A stretch of 64,000 bases of DNA from Beijerinckiaceae bacterium. GTDB taxonomy: Bacteria > Pseudomonadota > Alphaproteobacteria > Rhizobiales > Beijerinckiaceae. A program made the position numbers and the translations under genes. The stretch covers positions 372,001-436,000 of the forward strand of contig JAPZUD010000004.1 in assembly GCA_027533425.1 (NCBI GenBank), in the 5' to 3' direction. Below, piece after piece: positions 61,085 through 64,000 of the stretch (the stretch's first letter is position 1; each line of letters starts with the position of its first letter). The notes below the pieces were generated by a model. It worked only from the letters and a program-made list of their open reading frames with translations. It searched no databases and was not told the DNA's origin.

Positions 61085-62272
61085 ATGTCCAAGGAACTTC
61101 ATGCGGTCCTGCGCCAGAATTCCGCCTTGCCGCGCGATGCCGCCACAGCCAGCCTTGTCGGGCGGGTCTGGTTGCCGGATCAGGATGGGCCCGCGCTCGT
61201 CCGTGTCGCCGGCGACCGCCTGATCGACATCTCACGCCATGCCGCAACGTCCGCACAGCTTTGCGCGGATTCCGCGCTTGTTTCCCGGCTCGGACAACTC
61301 GACGGAGCCGATCTCGGCCCGCTCGAGCCGATCCTCCTCAACACGCCGGAATCGACCCGCGACCCGAAGCGGCCATGGCTGCTCCCGCCGGTCGACCTGC
61401 AGGCCGTGAAGGCGGCCGGCGTGACCTTCGCCATCTCGATGCTGGAACGCGTGATCGAGGAGCGCGCCCGCGGCGATGCCGGCGCTGCCGCCGCCATCCG
61501 GTCGGAGATTGTGCGCCTTGTCGGCGATGACCTCTCTAGGCTCAAGCCCGGCTCGCCCGAGGCGATGGCCCTCAAGGATGTGCTGATCCGGCAGGGCGTC
61601 TGGAGCCAGTATCTCGAGGTCGGAATCGGGCCTGATGCCGAGATCTTCACCAAGGCCCAGCCCATGGCCTCGGTCGGCACCGGCATGCTGGCCGGCCTGC
61701 ACCGCGTTTCCACCTGGAACAACCCGGAGCCGGAAGTCGTGCTCGTCGTGGCGCCGGATGGCCGCATTGTCGGCGCGACGCTCGGCAATGACGTGAATCT
61801 CCGCGATGTCGAGGGGCGCTCCGCGTTGCTGCTCGGCAAGGCCAAGGACAACAATGCCTCCTGTTCGCTCGGGCCCTTCATCCGGCTTTTCGATGCTGGC
61901 TTCACGCTCGATCATGTCCGGAAGATGGAGCTCAGCCTCGACGTGACCGGGCCGGATGGCTTTGTGATGAAGGGCGCCTCGAACATGGCAAAGATCAGCC
62001 GCGATCCGGCCGATCTGGCCAGCCAGATGCTCGGGCCGCACCACCAGTATCCGGACGGGGCGGTGCTGTTCCTCGGCACCCTGTTCGCGCCGGTCCAGGA
62101 TCGCGCCGCGCCGGGCAAGGGCTTCACCCATGCCTATGGAGATATCGTTGTCGTTGCGGCGCCGGAACTCGGCGCCCTCGTCAACCAGATGGCGCCGTCC
62201 GATGAATGCCCGCCCTGGCAGTTCGGCACGACGGCGCTGATGCGCAATCTCGCCCGGCGCGGCCTGATCTGA
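61085..62272 (+). CDS. Fumarylacetoacetate hydrolase (FAH)-family hydratase/dehydratase
   Basis: The 395-residue protein has the N-terminal LPRDAATASLVGRVWLPDQDGPALVRV region and the FAH domain with WNNPEPEVVLVV (metal Glu), GATLGNDVNLRDVEGRSALLLGKAKDNNASCSLGPFI, and GTLFAPVQDR with GKGFTHAYGDIVVV. This length and N-terminus resemble 2-keto-3-deoxy-pentonate dehydratases (xylonate/arabinonate routes) more than fumarylacetoacetase, but the substrate is not proven. The ATG has AGGGGA upstream. It is divergent from the M20 amidohydrolase, and its TGA abuts the hutD stop. Confidence 0.85.
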   Translation: MSKELHAVLRQNSALPRDAATASLVGRVWLPDQDGPALVRVAGDRLIDISRHAATSAQLCADSALVSRLGQLDGADLGPLEPILLNTPESTRDPKRPWLLPPVDLQAVKAAGVTFAISMLERVIEERARGDAGAAAAIRSEIVRLVGDDLSRLKPGSPEAMALKDVLIRQGVWSQYLEVGIGPDAEIFTKAQPMASVGTGMLAGLHRVSTWNNPEPEVVLVVAPDGRIVGATLGNDVNLRDVEGRSALLLGKAKDNNASCSLGPFIRLFDAGFTLDHVRKMELSLDVTGPDGFVMKGASNMAKISRDPADLASQMLGPHHQYPDGAVLFLGTLFAPVQDRAAPGKGFTHAYGDIVVVAAPELGALVNQMAPSDECPPWQFGTTALMRNLARRGLI

Positions 62273-62857
62273 TCAGCCGCCGCGTACCGGCCCGATCTCG
62301 ACGAGATAGGCAATCCCGCCATCGGCCGCCGCCGCCAGCCAGAACGGCGCCTCGCCCTTGATCAGGGCGGCATGACCCTCGGGGACGGGCTCCTGCGTGT
62401 TGCCCGTTTCGAGCAGGGCCGTGCCGCGCCAGGCCAGGGCGAGGGCAAGGGAGGCGTGGCACTCCGCCGCTGCGCCGTTCCGCAGCCGTTGCACCTGGTG
62501 CGTGCAAGAGCCCCGACGCGTCATCACATTGAGGTCAAGGATCGGGCCATCCGGCACCGCGCCGCTCACCGCTGCATCGCCGGCAAAGGGAAAGGGCGCG
62601 GCGAGCGGGTCGAGCACCGTCCGGCCTGTTCCGAAATCCAGCACGAGCCGTCCGCCCTCCAGCACGCTCAGCGTGCGGTCGATCCCGTCGAACCGGGAGA
62701 AGGGCCCGTCCGAGGCCACGCGCGCCATGCTGATCCGCCAGTCGAAGGAGGCGAGATCGGCCCCGTCCGGATATGCAAGGATCTCAATCGTCTCGCCGCC
62801 GCCATTCTTCCAGGGCATGCGGCGGAAGGTGGCGGGATCGAGCATCCGGACCGGCAT
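62273..62857 (-). CDS. hutD: HutD family protein
   Basis: The 194-residue cupin-like protein has the HutD start LDPATFRRMPWKNGGGETIEI, then DWRISMARVASDGPFSRFDGIDRTLSVLEG and a DLNVMTRRG block. HutD is a conserved member of histidine utilisation loci in proteobacteria, proposed to buffer or fine-tune hut expression by binding formylated intermediates; it is not an enzyme of the main pathway. The ATG at 62857 has GAGGGCGACGCC upstream and follows the hutU stop by 10 nt, so it is the distal gene of a hut operon. Confidence 0.92.
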   Translation of the reverse strand: MPVRMLDPATFRRMPWKNGGGETIEILAYPDGADLASFDWRISMARVASDGPFSRFDGIDRTLSVLEGGRLVLDFGTGRTVLDPLAAPFPFAGDAAVSGAVPDGPILDLNVMTRRGSCTHQVQRLRNGAAAECHASLALALAWRGTALLETGNTQEPVPEGHAALIKGEAPFWLAAAADGGIAYLVEIGPVRGG

Positions 62858-62867
62858 GGCGTCGCCC

Positions 62868-64000
62868 TCAGAGGCTCGGCAGGTCGAGGCCGTGCTGCCG
62901 CGCGCAATCCGCGGCGAGATCGTAGCCGGCATCGGCATGGCGCATCACGCCCGTGGCCGGGTCGTTCCAGAGCACCCGTTCCAGCCGGCGCGCCGCATCC
63001 TCGGTGCCATCGCAGACGATGACCATGCCCGAATGCTGCGAGAAGCCCATCCCGACACCCCCGCCATGATGCAGCGACACCCAGGTCGCGCCGCTGGCGC
63101 AATTGAGAAGGGCATTGAGGAGCGGCCAGTCCGACACGGCATCCGAGCCATCCTTCATCGCCTCGGTCTCGCGGTTCGGCGAGGCGACCGAGCCGGAATC
63201 GAGATGATCGCGCCCGATCACGATCGGCGCTTTCAGTTCGCCCCGCGCCACCATCTCGTTGAAGGCGAGGCCAAGCCGGTGGCGGTCACCAAGGCCAACC
63301 CAGCAGATCCGCGCCGGCAGGCCCTGGAACTTGATCCGCTTCTGCGCCATGTCGAGCCAGCGATGCAGATGCGCATTGTCGGGCAGCAGCTCCTTCACCT
63401 TCGCGTCGGTGCGGTAGATATCCTCGGGGTCGCCCGACAGCGCGCACCAGCGGAACGGCCCGATGCCGCGGCAGAAGAGCGGCCGGATATAGGCCGGCAC
63501 GAAACCCGGGAAATCAAAGGCATCGGCAACGCCATCCTCGAGCGCCATCTGGCGGATATTGTTGCCGTAATCAACGGTGGGCACGCCCATCCGGTGGAAG
63601 TCGAGCATCGCCCGCACATGCGCGGCCATCGAATGCTTGGCGGCGCTGACCACCGATTTCGGATCGCTCTCGCGCCTGGCTTCCCAATCCGCGAGGCTCC
63701 AGCCTTTCGGCAGATATCCGTTGAGCGGGTCATGGGCCGAGGTCTGGTCGGTCACGCAATCCGGGCGGATTCCGCGCCGGACGAGTTCGGGGAAGATGTC
63801 GGCCGCATTGCCGAGCAGCGCCACCGAGAGGGGCTTCTTCTCACGGCAGGATTGCTCGATGATGGCCAGCGCCTCGTCGAGATCCTTTGCCTGGACATCG
63901 ACATAGCCGGTCCGCAGCCGGAATTCGATCGAGGAGGGGCGGCATTCCACCGCAAGGCAGGAGGCCCCGGCCATCGTCGCGGCCAGCGGCTGCGCGCCGC
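62868..64000 (-). CDS. hutU: Urocanate hydratase HutU, 3' part (5' end outside the window)
   Basis: HutU hydrates urocanate to imidazolonepropionate in histidine degradation, using tightly bound NAD as an electrophile. The open frame reaches the right edge, with [18 protein letters not shown] before the first internal Met, so this is a partial gene of about 377 residues. The window contains the active-site Cys in [43 protein letters not shown] and the C-terminal HADAGYDLA. The NAD-binding GxGGMGGAQP region is only partly included. hutD follows 10 nt downstream. Confidence 0.96.
   Translation of the reverse strand, partial: GAQPLAATMAGASCLAVECRPSSIEFRLRTGYVDVQAKDLDEALAIIEQSCREKKPLSVALLGNAADIFPELVRRGIRPDCVTDQTSAHDPLNGYLPKGWSLADWEARRESDPKSVVSAAKHSMAAHVRAMLDFHRMGVPTVDYGNNIRQMALEDGVADAFDFPGFVPAYIRPLFCRGIGPFRWCALSGDPEDIYRTDAKVKELLPDNAHLHRWLDMAQKRIKFQGLPARICWVGLGDRHRLGLAFNEMVARGELKAPIVIGRDHLDSGSVASPNRETEAMKDGSDAVSDWPLLNALLNCASGATWVSLHHGGGVGMGFSQHSGMVIVCDGTEDAARRLERVLWNDPATGVMRHADAGYDLAADCARQHGLDLPSL

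Noticed and set aside
1-64000. CRISPR arrays, rRNA, tRNA genes and insertion sequences
   Set aside because: No direct repeats with regular spacers, cloverleaf-like tRNA ends, rRNA stretches or transposase motifs were seen on either strand. A dedicated tRNA search was not possible.

Overview
The window is GC-rich (mostly well above 60% by eye), gene-dense chromosomal DNA. It most likely comes from an alphaproteobacterium of the Hyphomicrobiales (Rhizobiales) type. The markers are a PodJ-like polarity protein with C-terminal Sel1 repeats, a class I lysyl-tRNA synthetase, a TauE/TIGR02186 pair, CtrA-like TTAA-N7-TTTA motifs in the two AT-rich intergenic regions, and a complete ligase-associated DNA-damage cluster. 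I see no rRNA, tRNA, prophage, insertion sequence or CRISPR array. A species cannot be named from the sequence alone.

Layout. 0-4.4 kb: the N-terminal part of a membrane-anchored probable glycosyltransferase runs off the left edge and is divergent from nadA-nadB-nadC (de novo NAD synthesis), which is preceded by a palindrome. 4.4-9.1 kb: leftward genes for a secreted protein made of six 23-residue repeats, a SleB-type cell wall hydrolase and pyruvate phosphate dikinase. 9.2-16.5 kb: an amino-acid-type binding protein, LysRS, an S24/HTH repressor, DUF952-pyrD, an ErdR/CrbR-like response regulator and an unrecognised 12-helix membrane protein. 16.4-23.3 kb: the ATP-dependent ligase, MBL exonuclease, Lhr helicase and PdeM phosphoesterase repair cluster, with a TPR-methyltransferase between its two divergent arms. 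23.3-29.8 kb: AbrB-type permease, aminotransferase, mscL and a large SSF-domain hybrid histidine kinase (CrbS type), the likely partner of the response regulator 11 kb away. 29.9-32.0 kb: copper-delivery genes (DUF2946-like, a YcnI-PCuAC fusion, SCO1). 32.0-38.6 kb: leftward beta-oxidation genes (acyl-CoA dehydrogenase, thiolase, multifunctional hydratase/dehydrogenase), then a terminator, a thioesterase and a DsbA-like isomerase. 38.7-43.7 kb: an atypical short flagellin with a clear terminator, a small unknown gene and the PodJ-like gene. 43.8-45.5 kb: TauE/TIGR02186.

45.6-55.7 kb is a surface-glycan region. It holds a GINT1-like protein, two GT4-type glycosyltransferases, a WecB/TagA/CpsF transferase, a nucleoside-diphosphate-sugar epimerase, a Tat-exported GH10 hydrolase, a GMC oxidoreductase and a CelD/BioF2-type acetyltransferase. 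No polymerase or flippase is visible. I rate this as the best candidate for an undescribed system in the window.

55.8-64 kb is nitrogen scavenging: a cyanate ABC transporter plus cyanase behind a near-consensus sigma-54 promoter, an M20 amidohydrolase with a second, weaker sigma-54-like site, a FAH-family hydratase, and hutD plus the 3' part of hutU.

Many neighbours overlap by ATGA (nadBC, DUF952-pyrD, exonuclease-ligase, lhr-pdeM, TauE-TIGR02186, epimerase-wecB, GT-GMC). Several convergent pairs have 0-8 nt between stop codons or overlap, so intrinsic terminators are rare. The two clear ones follow the multifunctional beta-oxidation gene and the flagellin-like gene.
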